From an uncultured Spirochaetales bacterium (GTDB lineage: Bacteria > Spirochaetota > Spirochaetia > Sphaerochaetales > Sphaerochaetaceae), in the NCBI GenBank assembly GCA_944390045.1, contig CALXOO010000010.1, forward strand, positions 1-54,642: DNA of 54,642 nucleotides. The letters run 5' to 3'. This document shows, in pieces, positions 8,259-16,949 of this stretch (the stretch's first letter is position 1; each line of letters begins with the position of its first letter). The notes under the pieces were generated by a model. It was given only the letters and a program-made list of their open reading frames with translations, was not told the DNA's origin and did no database searches. The translations under genes were made by a program, and so were the position numbers.

Positions 8259-8999
8259 ATGAGTGAAACCATTGTCAAAGTCAATCACATGACGAAGAAG
8301 TTCGGGGATCTGCTCGTCCTCAATGACGTGTCCTTCGACGTGAGGCGGGGTGAGTTCCTGTGCATCGTTGGTCCCACAGGCTGCGGCAAGACCACCTTCC
8401 TGAACTGCATCACCAAGCTCTACGAGCCCACTTCCGGAGAGATCCTGATCAATGACAAGCCTGTTGACCTCAAGCAGGACAACATCGCCTACATCTTCCA
8501 GGAGTACTCGACCATGTCCTGGCTGACTGTGGAGCAGAATGTCGCATTCGGCCTGGAGATCAAGAAGAAGCCGAAGGACTTCATCAAGAAGGAAGTTGAC
8601 GAGGTGCTGGAGATGGTGGGCCTGACCAAGTACCGCGACTACTATCCCTCGGAGCTCTCGACTTCGATGCTCCAGCGTGTCGTGATAGCCCGTGCCTTTG
8701 CCGTCAAGCCCCAGCTGCTGCTGATGGATGAGCCATACGGCCAGCTTGATGTGGACCTGAGGTTCCGTCTGGAGGATGAGCTGCTGAACCTCTGGCGACA
8801 GACCGGCACCACAGTCATCTTCATCACCCACAACATCGAGGAGGCCGTCTATCTCAGCCAGAACATACTGGTCCTGACGAACAAGCCCACGACCATCAAG
8901 GCGAGACTCGAGAACACGCTTCCCTTCCCGAGGAATGTCACATCCCCGGAGTTCATTAAGATCAGGAGCGAAGTGACCGACCTGATCAAGTGGTGGTAG
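8259..8999 (+). CDS. ABC transporter ATPase 2, SsuB/TauB type, with degenerate signature motif
   Basis: Walker A GPTGCGKTT, Walker B LLMDEPYGQLD and the H-loop His (ITHNIEEAVYL) are all canonical. The signature, normally LSGGQ, is LSTSMLQRVVIARA and so lacks both glycines. In ABC dimers each ATP is held by Walker A/B/H-loop of one subunit and the signature of the other, so this signature defect falls in the same composite site as the Walker A and H-loop changes of ATPase 1. ATG 8259 follows GAGGAGGA; a GTG at 8256 is the alternative. Confidence 0.88.
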   Translation: MSETIVKVNHMTKKFGDLLVLNDVSFDVRRGEFLCIVGPTGCGKTTFLNCITKLYEPTSGEILINDKPVDLKQDNIAYIFQEYSTMSWLTVEQNVAFGLEIKKKPKDFIKKEVDEVLEMVGLTKYRDYYPSELSTSMLQRVVIARAFAVKPQLLLMDEPYGQLDVDLRFRLEDELLNLWRQTGTTVIFITHNIEEAVYLSQNILVLTNKPTTIKARLENTLPFPRNVTSPEFIKIRSEVTDLIKWW

Positions 9000-9009
9000 G
9001 AGGTTTGCC

Positions 9010-10473
9010 ATGCGTGCGATCATGCTGATGTTTGACACTCTGAACCGCAGGATGCTCAGTGCTTACGGCTGTGACTGGACGAAGACACCGAACTTCCAGC
9101 GGCTGGCAGAGCGGACTGTCGTCTTCGACAACTGCTATGCCGGATCGCTGCCCTGCATGCCTGCGCGCAGGGAACTTCACACAGGGCGCTACAACTTCCT
9201 CCACCGCAGCTGGGGACCTGTCGAGCCCTATGACGACTCGATTCCACAGATGCTCACCCAGGCGGGGATCCACACCCATATGATCACCGACCACCAGCAT
9301 TACTGGGAGGACGGGGGAGCCACTTACCACAACCGCTATACCTCGTATGAGTTCGTGCGTGGTCAGGAGGGTGACAGGTGGAAGGGCGATGTGGCTGATC
9401 CCGTGATCCCGGAGCACCTGGGCCGGCTGTGGAGACAGGATGTCGTCAACCGCTCCTACTTCATCAAGGCCGGAACACAGCCGCTGGATGAGGTCTTCGA
9501 CCTGGGACTCGGCTTCCTGGAACGGAACAGGAATGAGGACAACTGGTTCCTGCACTGGGAGTGCTTCGATCCACATGAGCCCTTCTTCACCTGTGATGAC
9601 AGGTATCTGGATGCTTATGATGACGACTATGAAGGTCCCCAGTTCGACTGGCCGGACTACACTGTGGTCACGGAGAGTCCTGAGGCTGTCAGACACTGCC
9701 GCAACAAGTACGCGGCACTGCTGACGAAGTGCGATGAGTGTCTGGGACGCTTCATTGACTTCATGGATGAGCACGACATGTGGAAGGATACGGCGGTGAT
9801 CGTGAATACTGATCACGGCTTCTTCCTCGGCGAGCACGACTTCTGGGGCAAGAGCGCCCATCCCTGGTACAACGAGACTGTCCATATCCCTCTCTTCATC
9901 TGGGATCCCCGCACCGGCAGGAAGGGGGAGAGGCGCAAGTCACTCGTACAGAACATAGATGTGGCTGTCACGCTCCTGTCTTACTTCGGGCTGGAGAAGA
10001 CCCCGGACATGCTCGGACATGATCTGTATGACACGATAGACCACGATGCGAAGGTGAGGGACTACGCGCTCTTCGGCCTTCACGGTGCACATGTCAATAT
10101 CACGGACGGAAGGTATGTCTACATGAGGGCACCTGCCTCAGCTGACAACTCGCCGCTGTACAACTACACTGTCATGCCCACCCACATGCGCTGTCTCTTC
10201 TCCGTGGACGAGATGAGGAGTGCGACCCTGATGGACGGCTTCTCCTTCACCAAGGGCGTGCCTCTTCTGAAGATCCCCTCTGCCGAGGACAAGACCGGAG
10301 ACACTGCGGCAAAGCATGCCATGCAGACCATGCTCTTCGATCTGGAGAGTGATCCCGGCCAGAAGCATCCGATAAAGGATGAGGCACTCGAGCGCCGCAT
10401 GACCGAGGCCCTCAGAAGGGAGATGGCAGCAAACGATGCTCCGACTGAGCAGTACGAGAGGCTGGGACTGTGA
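9010..10473 (+). CDS. Cytoplasmic type I (formylglycine) sulfatase
   Basis: The motif CMPAR at residues 49-53 fits the CxPxR site whose Cys is converted to formylglycine. D9 (LMFDTLN) and the NTDHGFFLGEHDFWGK segment are the metal- and sulfate-binding elements of the alkaline-phosphatase fold. No signal peptide is present: the metal ligand is at residue 9. It therefore acts in the cytoplasm, after import by the preceding ABC transporter. A Cys-type sulfatase in an anaerobe needs an anaerobic maturase (radical SAM); none is encoded in this window. Related enzymes cleave sulfate esters of choline, aryl alcohols or sugars. Together with the NMT1-type transporter this suggests uptake and desulfation of a small sulfate ester. 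Confidence 0.9.
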   Translation: MRAIMLMFDTLNRRMLSAYGCDWTKTPNFQRLAERTVVFDNCYAGSLPCMPARRELHTGRYNFLHRSWGPVEPYDDSIPQMLTQAGIHTHMITDHQHYWEDGGATYHNRYTSYEFVRGQEGDRWKGDVADPVIPEHLGRLWRQDVVNRSYFIKAGTQPLDEVFDLGLGFLERNRNEDNWFLHWECFDPHEPFFTCDDRYLDAYDDDYEGPQFDWPDYTVVTESPEAVRHCRNKYAALLTKCDECLGRFIDFMDEHDMWKDTAVIVNTDHGFFLGEHDFWGKSAHPWYNETVHIPLFIWDPRTGRKGERRKSLVQNIDVAVTLLSYFGLEKTPDMLGHDLYDTIDHDAKVRDYALFGLHGAHVNITDGRYVYMRAPASADNSPLYNYTVMPTHMRCLFSVDEMRSATLMDGFSFTKGVPLLKIPSAEDKTGDTAAKHAMQTMLFDLESDPGQKHPIKDEALERRMTEALRREMAANDAPTEQYERLGL

Positions 10474-10474
10474 G

Positions 10475-10512
10475 AGATTGGGGCTGCTGATGCGGCAGCC
10501 TCTCTCTTTGCC
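10475..10512 (+). terminator. Terminator of the ABC/sulfatase operon
   Basis: GGCTGC (10482-10487) and GCAGCC (10495-10500) form a stem with the loop TGATGCG; a pyrimidine-rich tract (TCTCTCTTT) follows. The uridine run is interrupted, so efficiency is uncertain. Confidence 0.55.
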
Positions 10513-10606
10513 TCATCTGACAGACCTGTGATATTCTTTGCATCAGCGGACAGCGGAGCCAGGAGACCGGCTCCGTGTCATTCTGACAAGAGACAGGGAG
10601 GCTGTG

Positions 10607-11458
10607 ATGAAGACTGTCAGACTGCTGTATCCGGACTATCTTGGCGGAAACCTTGAGGAGTATTACCTTGGTTCCTCTCTCATGGCTCACATAATCCCGG
10701 AAAACCCGCGCCAGAAGCTTGTCAGGGTGGAAATCGCACCACCTGATGGCCGTGAGCGCACAGTGAGCGGAGGGATATACGCAAGAGAGGAAATAATAGC
10801 AGGAATTAAGGATGCGATGGTGAAACTCGAGTCTGAGTCCCCGGACCGGATCATTACAGCCGGGGGTGACTGTCTGGTCTCGCTTGCCCCCTTTGACTAC
10901 CTCCACGGGAAGAGCGGAAGGACCGGTATCATCTGGATTGACGCGCACCCTGATGTCTCCACTCCGGCAGATAGCTACCCGAATTCTCACGCCATGGTGC
11001 TTGGAAGCCTGCTGGGAGGCGGTGACGGAGAACTCTCCGGGCTGCTGAGAAACGGCTTCTTCAGCAGCGACGAGGTCCTTTACGTCGGGCTTCAGGGGCT
11101 GCATGACTACCAGGCAAGGTTCCTGGACAGGGCCGGAGTGAAGTACAAAATCCAGGACAGGGACTTTGTCACGGACAGCGAGATCCTTGACTTCACAGGG
11201 CGCTTTGACAGCATCCTCGTGCACTTCGACATCGATGTGCTGGATGAGCGGACATTCCATTCGACCTATTTCGCCAATCCCGAGCTCTCCGGAGACGGAT
11301 CTGGAGGAGGGCGCATGACTATAGACAGGCTCTCCGGCATACTCAGTCTGATCTCATCCACAGGAAAGATCACCGGACTCACGATTGCTGAGTATCTCCC
11401 GTTTGAGGAGCTGCGCCTCAGGAAGATGTTCTCTCAGATGGAGATCTTCAGGGATTAG
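10607..11458 (+). CDS. Arginase/agmatinase-fold ureohydrolase-like protein
   Basis: The protein (283 aa) has the ordered metal motifs of the ureohydrolase fold: GGDC at residues 86-89, WIDAHPDVS (D112, H114, D116), a later His in SYPNSHAM, HFDIDVLD and a terminal Glu (AEYLP). The first motif is normally GGDH, whose His ligates Mn; here it is Cys. The substrate is therefore open: arginine, agmatine, formiminoglutamate or another guanidino/amidino compound. ATG 10607 has GGGAGG five bases upstream; the frame extends back to 10538, but that start has no binding site. The gene stands alone between a terminator and the quartet region. Confidence 0.8.
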   Translation: MKTVRLLYPDYLGGNLEEYYLGSSLMAHIIPENPRQKLVRVEIAPPDGRERTVSGGIYAREEIIAGIKDAMVKLESESPDRIITAGGDCLVSLAPFDYLHGKSGRTGIIWIDAHPDVSTPADSYPNSHAMVLGSLLGGGDGELSGLLRNGFFSSDEVLYVGLQGLHDYQARFLDRAGVKYKIQDRDFVTDSEILDFTGRFDSILVHFDIDVLDERTFHSTYFANPELSGDGSGGGRMTIDRLSGILSLISSTGKITGLTIAEYLPFEELRLRKMFSQMEIFRD

Positions 11459-11665
11459 TGTAAGCTGACTGCACGGCAGACAGAACAAGTGGCATGCAGG
11501 CTGTTTTAATCTGCTGTACTGATAATGTGATTTGATGTGTTGGGACATCTGTTTTGGTTTATGTGAGACATGATGTTGCCTTCACCTTCTTGCTGGTGCC
11601 ATGCGTCCTTGTCAGTCATAGATGCTCTTTCATCGGAAAATGTTGGCCTTTCGCAATCTCTTTAA

Positions 11666-11693
11666 TTGACGCCAGTACATAAGAAAATATAAT
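11666..11693 (+). promoter_or_regulatory. Promoter of quartet 1
   Basis: TTGACG (11666-11671), 16 bases, TATAAT (11688-11693). It is followed within 25 bases by AGAAGGG and the GTG start of the first gene. The preceding 200 bases after the ureohydrolase gene hold no gene that I can see. Confidence 0.7.
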
Positions 11694-11717
11694 CAGCAGA
11701 AAGAGAAGGGAAAAAAG

Positions 11718-12284
11718 GTGAGATCATTGCTGTTGAGGATGCTGCTGATCATATTTAATCTCCAGTTGCTGGGGGCAGCGTACGCAGAATACAGCTATAG
11801 CGCTATTGAAGCTCACAACTATGAGTTTGTGGTTGAACTGTATACTCCCAGCACGACCCTTGAGGTAACAGACGCTGAAGGCAATCCAGTGCCTGAGACG
11901 GGTATCGAGCTGGATGATGTGCCAGGTCAGCAAGAAGCATTCAGAATCATATTCACCACGAATGAGCGTACAAAATCTTACACATTGGGAATAAGCCTTT
12001 CTGCAATGACCAATGATGAATACGAAGCTTATATCCCATATTCACTGCGGCTTATGGAAATGGTGAATGGCTTGTATGGCCAACAGGCCTTCGAACAAAA
12101 AGAAATTTCCCCGGACAACATTATCAATGATGCGAAGTTTGCGACAATTGAAAAAAATCCACTTGCTGAGACTGAGCGAGTACAGAAGGAGTGGGTGTCG
12201 CTGATCCAGGTTGACACCTCCAATGGAATTGGAGATGCGACATACAGTGCCAATGTGACAATAACTGTGGAGGAAGGAACATGA
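11718..12284 (+). CDS. Quartet 1, protein A: secreted beta-sandwich subunit
   Basis: GTG start with AGAAGGG eight bases upstream. Signal peptide: MRSLLLRML then a hydrophobic core to about residue 23 (AYA). The mature part (about 165 aa) ends in the family tail DATYSANVTITVEEGT. That is an alternating polar/hydrophobic strand after an aromatic residue, as in the last strand of pilin-like and spore-coat-U-like domains. No enzyme motif. First of four genes linked by ATGA overlaps. It corresponds by position to 15236-15778 and 20588-21118, though this copy has diverged most. Function unknown; a secreted or surface subunit is inferred. Confidence 0.7.
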   Translation: MRSLLLRMLLIIFNLQLLGAAYAEYSYSAIEAHNYEFVVELYTPSTTLEVTDAEGNPVPETGIELDDVPGQQEAFRIIFTTNERTKSYTLGISLSAMTNDEYEAYIPYSLRLMEMVNGLYGQQAFEQKEISPDNIINDAKFATIEKNPLAETERVQKEWVSLIQVDTSNGIGDATYSANVTITVEEGT

Positions 12285-12994
12285 GGAAACGGGTGCTGAT
12301 GGCGATTATCTTCTTTGTGGCAGCATCCTGTTTGTCAGGCGAGACTGTTGTAGCCTCCAACAGCTTTGAGTTCTCTGGCATCAAGAATGCCGACGATCCT
12401 GCACAGTGGGATTATAGCGTCAACATATATCCCGACAGAAATATATCCGGTGAGACACTTCCACAGAGGACTGTGCTGGAGACATTTCCCTCTTCAGAAA
12501 GAGACATTTTCACAATTGTCTACAGTACCGACTCATTCTACACACCTGTAAGAATAACCGTCTCACTGTCAGACTTTGTGAATCAGAATGTTACAACAGT
12601 CGAGGTTGATCCTGAGATTAAAGTTTCTGGGCCAAAATATTATAACACTGACAGTTATTCTCAAGACTGGAGTTATCACGGGTATGTTTATTATTTTTCA
12701 GCCGCTGAAGATGATTTCTCTGAAAAGTATGGAAACTCTGTAAGTTCCTTCTATGGTAAGTCTTCCACTTCTGGAAATGGTCCTTTTTCAATGTATTTTG
12801 GTGTACCAGATAATTCAAGATTGAGAGGCAGAATCAGCTTTACTGATGTGAAGAACCTTATACCACATACATTCTATGCCAGGGCTGTCTTCACTGCCAC
12901 CTGTTCAATAACTGTTTCTGACAGCTCAGAGCCTCCATATGAGGATGGAGAATACGTCATGAATGTTGCAATTACAGTGGAGAGTGGCGTATGA
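12281..12994 (+). CDS. Quartet 1, protein B: secreted beta-sandwich subunit
   Basis: Signal peptide MRKRVLMAIIFFVAASCLSG; mature part about 215 aa. It shares with the B protein of quartet 2 an N-terminal block (FEFSGIKNADDPAQWDYSV here) and a central block DIFTIVYSTDSFYTPVRITV, and ends EDGEYVMNVAITVESGV. No cysteine-bonded or catalytic pattern. Overlaps protein A and protein C by four bases each (ATGA), so translation is coupled and roughly equal amounts are expected. Not recognised from any named family. Confidence 0.7.
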   Translation: MRKRVLMAIIFFVAASCLSGETVVASNSFEFSGIKNADDPAQWDYSVNIYPDRNISGETLPQRTVLETFPSSERDIFTIVYSTDSFYTPVRITVSLSDFVNQNVTTVEVDPEIKVSGPKYYNTDSYSQDWSYHGYVYYFSAAEDDFSEKYGNSVSSFYGKSSTSGNGPFSMYFGVPDNSRLRGRISFTDVKNLIPHTFYARAVFTATCSITVSDSSEPPYEDGEYVMNVAITVESGV

Positions 12995-13662
12995 CAAGAC
13001 GGATAATCCTTTCCTTCCTTTATTTGATAGTCTCTGTATCGCTTTCTGCCAATGCGATTGATGATCTTAAGAAAGACTTCGCCACTGCCGGATACAGCAC
13101 TTACAGGGAGATGTCGATAGGCGGCTCGTTCAGTGAATATGCTTCTGTCTCATTTGATATTAGCGGGAGCGGCTTCGATGTGGAGGGAAGCGAGGCCAAT
13201 CCCACAGACGGATCTTCTGGACTTCTTCTAGGAACATGGACCATGTCTGCAAATTTCTTTCCAGTGACTGTGAAAGTAAATGCGGATCCTATGTCCCTGA
13301 GTTATCAGACAGAAACGGGAACCGCAGTTGCTGAGATTCCCTACATCCTCCGCTTCGCATACCTTTATCCAGAGTACAATCCTGACGGATCCTATGTGAC
13401 GCGCTATGGTGCCTTCTATGTCTTCTCTTCAGATGATGCGGAATTGCTTGAAAGTGCGAAAGATGACATTCCTGATGGATCCGGATTTATCGGATCTGAT
13501 GGTTACCGATTTGATAAAGACAATAATGCACCGCAAAAAATTAATATTGTGAGCAATGAAATAAGACTAATGATCCCCAGCGCAGTCAGGGATTTCGTTG
13601 ATGGTTATCCTGCAGGTACCTATACTGCGACTGTGACAGTAGAACTGGTGAGTGATATATGA
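12991..13662 (+). CDS. Quartet 1, protein C: secreted beta-sandwich subunit
   Basis: Signal peptide MTRRIILSFLYLIVSVSLSA; mature part about 203 aa. It shares with the C proteins of the other quartets a G-x-W-x-x-S-x-N-x-x-P-V-x-V block (LGTWTMSANFFPVTVKV here) followed by EIPYILRFAYLYPEY. It ends PAGTYTATVTVELVSDI. Overlaps neighbours on both sides by ATGA. Function unknown. Confidence 0.7.
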   Translation: MTRRIILSFLYLIVSVSLSANAIDDLKKDFATAGYSTYREMSIGGSFSEYASVSFDISGSGFDVEGSEANPTDGSSGLLLGTWTMSANFFPVTVKVNADPMSLSYQTETGTAVAEIPYILRFAYLYPEYNPDGSYVTRYGAFYVFSSDDAELLESAKDDIPDGSGFIGSDGYRFDKDNNAPQKINIVSNEIRLMIPSAVRDFVDGYPAGTYTATVTVELVSDI

Positions 13663-14948
13663 TGAGAAAAGTTTTCTTGATTCTTGCTGCTGTTCTTCTT
13701 CTGTCCGACTTCATGTGGGCTGCTGCCGATGTCTACTACACATCAATGGACAGCACATTCAATGTCGATCTGGAGGATTCCAGCCGTGACGGTGTTGGTG
13801 CCAACGGAAATTATTCTAAAGGTGAGTATACAGACCGTGACATAATCGGCATTGTCGGTGTGACCGGACGTGACAACAATGTCCTGGGAGCGAACACTTA
13901 TACATTCACATTCAATCTGCTTGACTATGATGGACGGCCTTATACTGGTTCTGGTGATCTGGCATGGATGTACAGGTCCGTAAGTGACCCGACATACATG
14001 ATTCCATTCGGCATTGAGTTCTCAATCCGTTTCACCGAAAAAGACGATGGAACAAACAGGACCAGCAACATTGTGAGGCTTGGTCTGAGGGATACTTCTT
14101 ATCCTGATCAGAAAGACAACCCAGAGGGCCTCGAATCGAGTAGAATCGCTAAAGTTAGTGTTTCCAAAACAGGCAATACAACGACTGTGACAGTCACTAC
14201 ACCTGCCACATGGAATGCGTTCTGGTTTGATGTTGTGCTGGTTGTACCTACAAATAAGAGAGCAGAATATGTCAACAATGGAACCATACAGGTTGCGGCA
14301 AAAGATGATTATCAGGCTGCATTTGACTTGAATGTTGTAGGTACGGATGGAGCATCTGGTTCGTATTCTGTCTTTATGACCGGTTATTATGGAGTACCAC
14401 AGCCTTCTGGACAGGGCAGTGTGATGTTCACGGTCAATCAGACTGCTAATGCAACGAATATTGATCTTGACCAGCTTAATGAGAATGAAAGTGTTTCAAT
14501 TGGAAAATACTTCTATACGACAAAGGCATACAGAAATGCAAGTTATACAAGACCGGGGCAAAATCAGGACAGACCATTCAAGATGTTCGTCTCATCTTCT
14601 CCGGACCCGCTGTCAAATAATAACAGCACTTTCTATCTGATTCATTCAATGGCCCAGGAAGGCAACACCTCTGATGCTCTTCGGATACCCTTCAGCATTC
14701 AGCTTGTAAGCAGCGATACCGCAAACGTCGGGTCCCAGACATTTTATGGGAATGATAATCAGAACTCTGGCAAATATCTGAATGGCTACTATATTTTTGA
14801 GACGACACGGCAGGGAGAGAACTTGAATTCTATGACCTGGACCGATGAAGGCAGTATTAATTTTGTGATGGGCAAAGTCGATAAAAATAACCTGGTCAGC
14901 GGTTATTATCAGGCCAACATATATATACATCTGTACCTTAATATTTAG
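13659..14948 (+). CDS. Quartet 1, protein D: large two-domain secreted protein
   Basis: 429 aa with a signal peptide ending around MWAAA. Two beta-rich halves of similar size are visible. The first closes with DDYQAAFDLNV...FMTGYYG and the linking strand GSVMFTV; the second closes with the family tail SGYYQANIYIHLYLNI. Conserved blocks shared with the other two D proteins are (M/Q)(I/V)P(F/Y)G(I/L), a W/F-x-D-hhhhhP strand, (A/N)xDDYxA, a PFKMFVSSSPDPL-type block, and DEGSINF. A double-length last gene behind three single-domain genes resembles the arrangement of tip adhesins in pilus operons. Last gene of quartet 1, followed by 287 bases without a gene. Confidence 0.7.
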   Translation: MMRKVFLILAAVLLLSDFMWAAADVYYTSMDSTFNVDLEDSSRDGVGANGNYSKGEYTDRDIIGIVGVTGRDNNVLGANTYTFTFNLLDYDGRPYTGSGDLAWMYRSVSDPTYMIPFGIEFSIRFTEKDDGTNRTSNIVRLGLRDTSYPDQKDNPEGLESSRIAKVSVSKTGNTTTVTVTTPATWNAFWFDVVLVVPTNKRAEYVNNGTIQVAAKDDYQAAFDLNVVGTDGASGSYSVFMTGYYGVPQPSGQGSVMFTVNQTANATNIDLDQLNENESVSIGKYFYTTKAYRNASYTRPGQNQDRPFKMFVSSSPDPLSNNNSTFYLIHSMAQEGNTSDALRIPFSIQLVSSDTANVGSQTFYGNDNQNSGKYLNGYYIFETTRQGENLNSMTWTDEGSINFVMGKVDKNNLVSGYYQANIYIHLYLNI

Positions 14949-14972
14949 GAGGAAGTGCGGGAGTTAATCGTA

Positions 14973-14994
14973 TTCTACAGGATTCTACAGGATC
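14973..14994 (+). repeat. Short tandem repeat ATTCTACAGG x2
   Basis: ATTCTACAGG is repeated head to tail and followed by AT, between quartets 1 and 2. Thirteen bases further on, TGTCATC (15007-15013) and GATGACA (15025-15031) form a 7-bp inverted repeat. No T run, so termination is not obvious. Confidence 0.4.
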
Positions 14995-15072
14995 ACAAAC
15001 GTAAAATGTCATCAACAAGCAAAAGATGACAGTCGGGTTACAATCATCCGGGAGCTGTGTTTTCAGCTTCTC

Positions 15073-15100
15073 TTGACATCCACGGCCTGTGCTTTATACT
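15073..15100 (+). promoter_or_regulatory. Promoter of quartet 2
   Basis: TTGACA (15073-15078), 16 bases, TATACT (15095-15100). The leader is about 130 bases before the ATG at 15236. Confidence 0.7.
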
Positions 15101-15235
15101 TTCCAGTGCTGAGAAGATAAGTGCAGGCGTTGCCTGTTTACGGGAAATTGACCAGGGGAATGTCTTTTTCGTGATCTGTTGCAGCTTGTTGCCGGTACGA
15201 TCAGACTGCTTTCCCCTGTGGGGGAAGGTGTGCGG

Positions 15236-15778
15236 ATGAGAAGAATCCTGTCAGTCTTGCTTTTTCTTGTGCTAATGGCACTTGCCCCTCTATATGCTCA
15301 GACAGTTACTGACAGCATCCCGATATCCGGAGAGACTTTTTACTATGTGATTGAAGCCTCACCGCGCAACTCTGTCAGGTTTGTGTCTTCTCTTGATTCC
15401 ACTGAAGACTACAAGACGCATCCAATTACTAATACATCCAGCAGTCATCCGCAGTTTTACCTGATTTGGGATTGTAATGTGCCAGGAACGTATAGTTTGA
15501 CGATATCAGTTTCGCCTCTTGTCAATAATGTGAACAAGTCCATACGCCTTCCATACACGGTTGAGATTATTGATGTGGACAGTTTTGATGCATTTTATCA
15601 AATGCAATTTCACTCTTCTGATGAAAATAACAAAGATATGACGTCTCTGTGGAGTGTTAATAAGGGAGAGTCTTTGCTTCGTCAATACTCATTCCTGTAC
15701 ACTTTTGATGACAACCTGGAGACAATGGCTGCAGGGACTTACGAGTCAACGATTACGGTTAATGCGGAGGCAATATGA
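15236..15778 (+). CDS. Quartet 2, protein A: secreted beta-sandwich subunit
   Basis: The ATG at 15236 is chosen because GGAAGG lies 7-8 bases upstream and the sequence then starts a clean signal peptide (MRRILSVLLFLVLMALAPLYAQ). The frame extends back to 15179, but that part is not leader-like. Mature part about 160 aa. It resembles quartet 3 protein A in FYYVIEAS, a central TYSLTISVSPL strand and LPYTVEI, then Y-x-F-x-Y-T-F and the tail AAGTYESTITVNAEAI. Overlaps protein B by ATGA. Confidence 0.7.
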   Translation: MRRILSVLLFLVLMALAPLYAQTVTDSIPISGETFYYVIEASPRNSVRFVSSLDSTEDYKTHPITNTSSSHPQFYLIWDCNVPGTYSLTISVSPLVNNVNKSIRLPYTVEIIDVDSFDAFYQMQFHSSDENNKDMTSLWSVNKGESLLRQYSFLYTFDDNLETMAAGTYESTITVNAEAI

Positions 15779-16338
15779 GGAGGGTCCTGCTTTTTCTTGT
15801 TGTTGTAATTCTCCAGCTGTCAGTGTTATCTGCAGAAGGCTTGATAACTGACTATGCGGAATTCACGGTTTCCGCATTGCTTGCCCGTGATAATCCTTCA
15901 GACTGGGAGCCGCAAATTACGTACTCTAATCTTTATGGTGTACCAAGTCCTGAAGATATAACAAGTTCAGAGGAGATCAGTGTTGACCCGTCAAATATAG
16001 AATGGTCCGAATCAGGAGAAGAATTTACGTCGCTTTTCAGGATTAGTTACACTTCGAATCAGTACAGACCGGTAAAGCTTACAATCACAACGTCACCATT
16101 TGTTCCTGCCTCTGGGCAGATGTCTGAAATACCAACAGCTTTTTCTTACACAGTGAAGGGCACAGATCAGACCTCTGTACCGGAAATTACTTCCCATCCT
16201 GCTTACACCCAAATAGTTGAATTGTCGCCTGGTCAGTGTCTTGATGTGGGAATGCGCTTCGCTCAGAACGATAAGATTACAGTCTTTGCATCGAGTTACA
16301 GAATGACTGTAGTTGTAATTGTGGAGGGGGGAGTATGA
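15775..16338 (+). CDS. Quartet 2, protein B: secreted beta-sandwich subunit
   Basis: 187 aa, signal peptide MRRVLLFLVVVILQLSVLSA. It aligns with quartet 1 protein B through AEFTVSALLARDNPSDWEPQ and SLFRISYTSNQYRPVKLTIT, but is about 50 residues shorter because the Tyr/Ser-rich insert of that protein is missing. Tail MTVVVIVEGGV. ATGA overlaps on both sides. Confidence 0.7.
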   Translation: MRRVLLFLVVVILQLSVLSAEGLITDYAEFTVSALLARDNPSDWEPQITYSNLYGVPSPEDITSSEEISVDPSNIEWSESGEEFTSLFRISYTSNQYRPVKLTITTSPFVPASGQMSEIPTAFSYTVKGTDQTSVPEITSHPAYTQIVELSPGQCLDVGMRFAQNDKITVFASSYRMTVVVIVEGGV

Positions 16339-16949
16339 ACAAATATCTTGTCCTTTGTCTTGTGCTGGTCTGCATTGTCTTGTCTCCTTGTTATTCGGCT
16401 AAGACAGAAACGAGACAAATTGACGTCAAGGGATATCTGGGGCCTTCTCACTCTGTGAACGTGACTCCGATTTACGTTGTCGACGACGGCTCAGGCACAG
16501 AAGGCATGCCTGTGGACCTGATGAAAGACGACATCCGGACTTCAGGAGGCAGACGGATCGCTACATGGACTCTTTCTTCAAATTATTTACCTCTTAAAGT
16601 CCTTGTGGAGGCAGACGATTTATCTCTGGGCGAATATAAGATCCCCTATGTTCTTCGTTTCGCTTATGAATATCCTGTCTATAATAATGACTCACAAGTC
16701 TCATATCGTGCGGGCAGTTCTCTTATCGGCTCGGCCGGACTGCGGGACAAGGGCTATGGCGATACAATTTACTTCAGCAAGGAAGAGGTTCTTCAGGGCG
16801 TGAACATGATGATCAATTCACCGGACTGCTATATCAGCTTTATTCTTCCTGATGATGTGTTTGAATCCCTGAAAGACAGAAGCTTTGGAGTTCCAGACGG
16901 AGAATACAGTGCAAATGTGAGGATAACTATTTCAGGAGGTGATCAATGA
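16335..16949 (+). CDS. Quartet 2, protein C: secreted beta-sandwich subunit
   Basis: 204 aa with a signal peptide ending around CYSA. It shares RRIATWTLSSNYLPLKVLVE and KIPYVLRFAYEYPVY with quartet 1 protein C, and SGGRRIATW-type residues with quartet 3 protein C. Tail DGEYSANVRITISGGDQ. Overlaps protein D by four bases. Confidence 0.7.
   Translation: MNKYLVLCLVLVCIVLSPCYSAKTETRQIDVKGYLGPSHSVNVTPIYVVDDGSGTEGMPVDLMKDDIRTSGGRRIATWTLSSNYLPLKVLVEADDLSLGEYKIPYVLRFAYEYPVYNNDSQVSYRAGSSLIGSAGLRDKGYGDTIYFSKEEVLQGVNMMINSPDCYISFILPDDVFESLKDRSFGVPDGEYSANVRITISGGDQ

Noticed and set aside
8202..9885. Long minus-strand open frames opposite ATPase 2 and the sulfatase
   Set aside because: Shadows of the coding strand; the plus-strand proteins carry complete ABC and sulfatase motifs.
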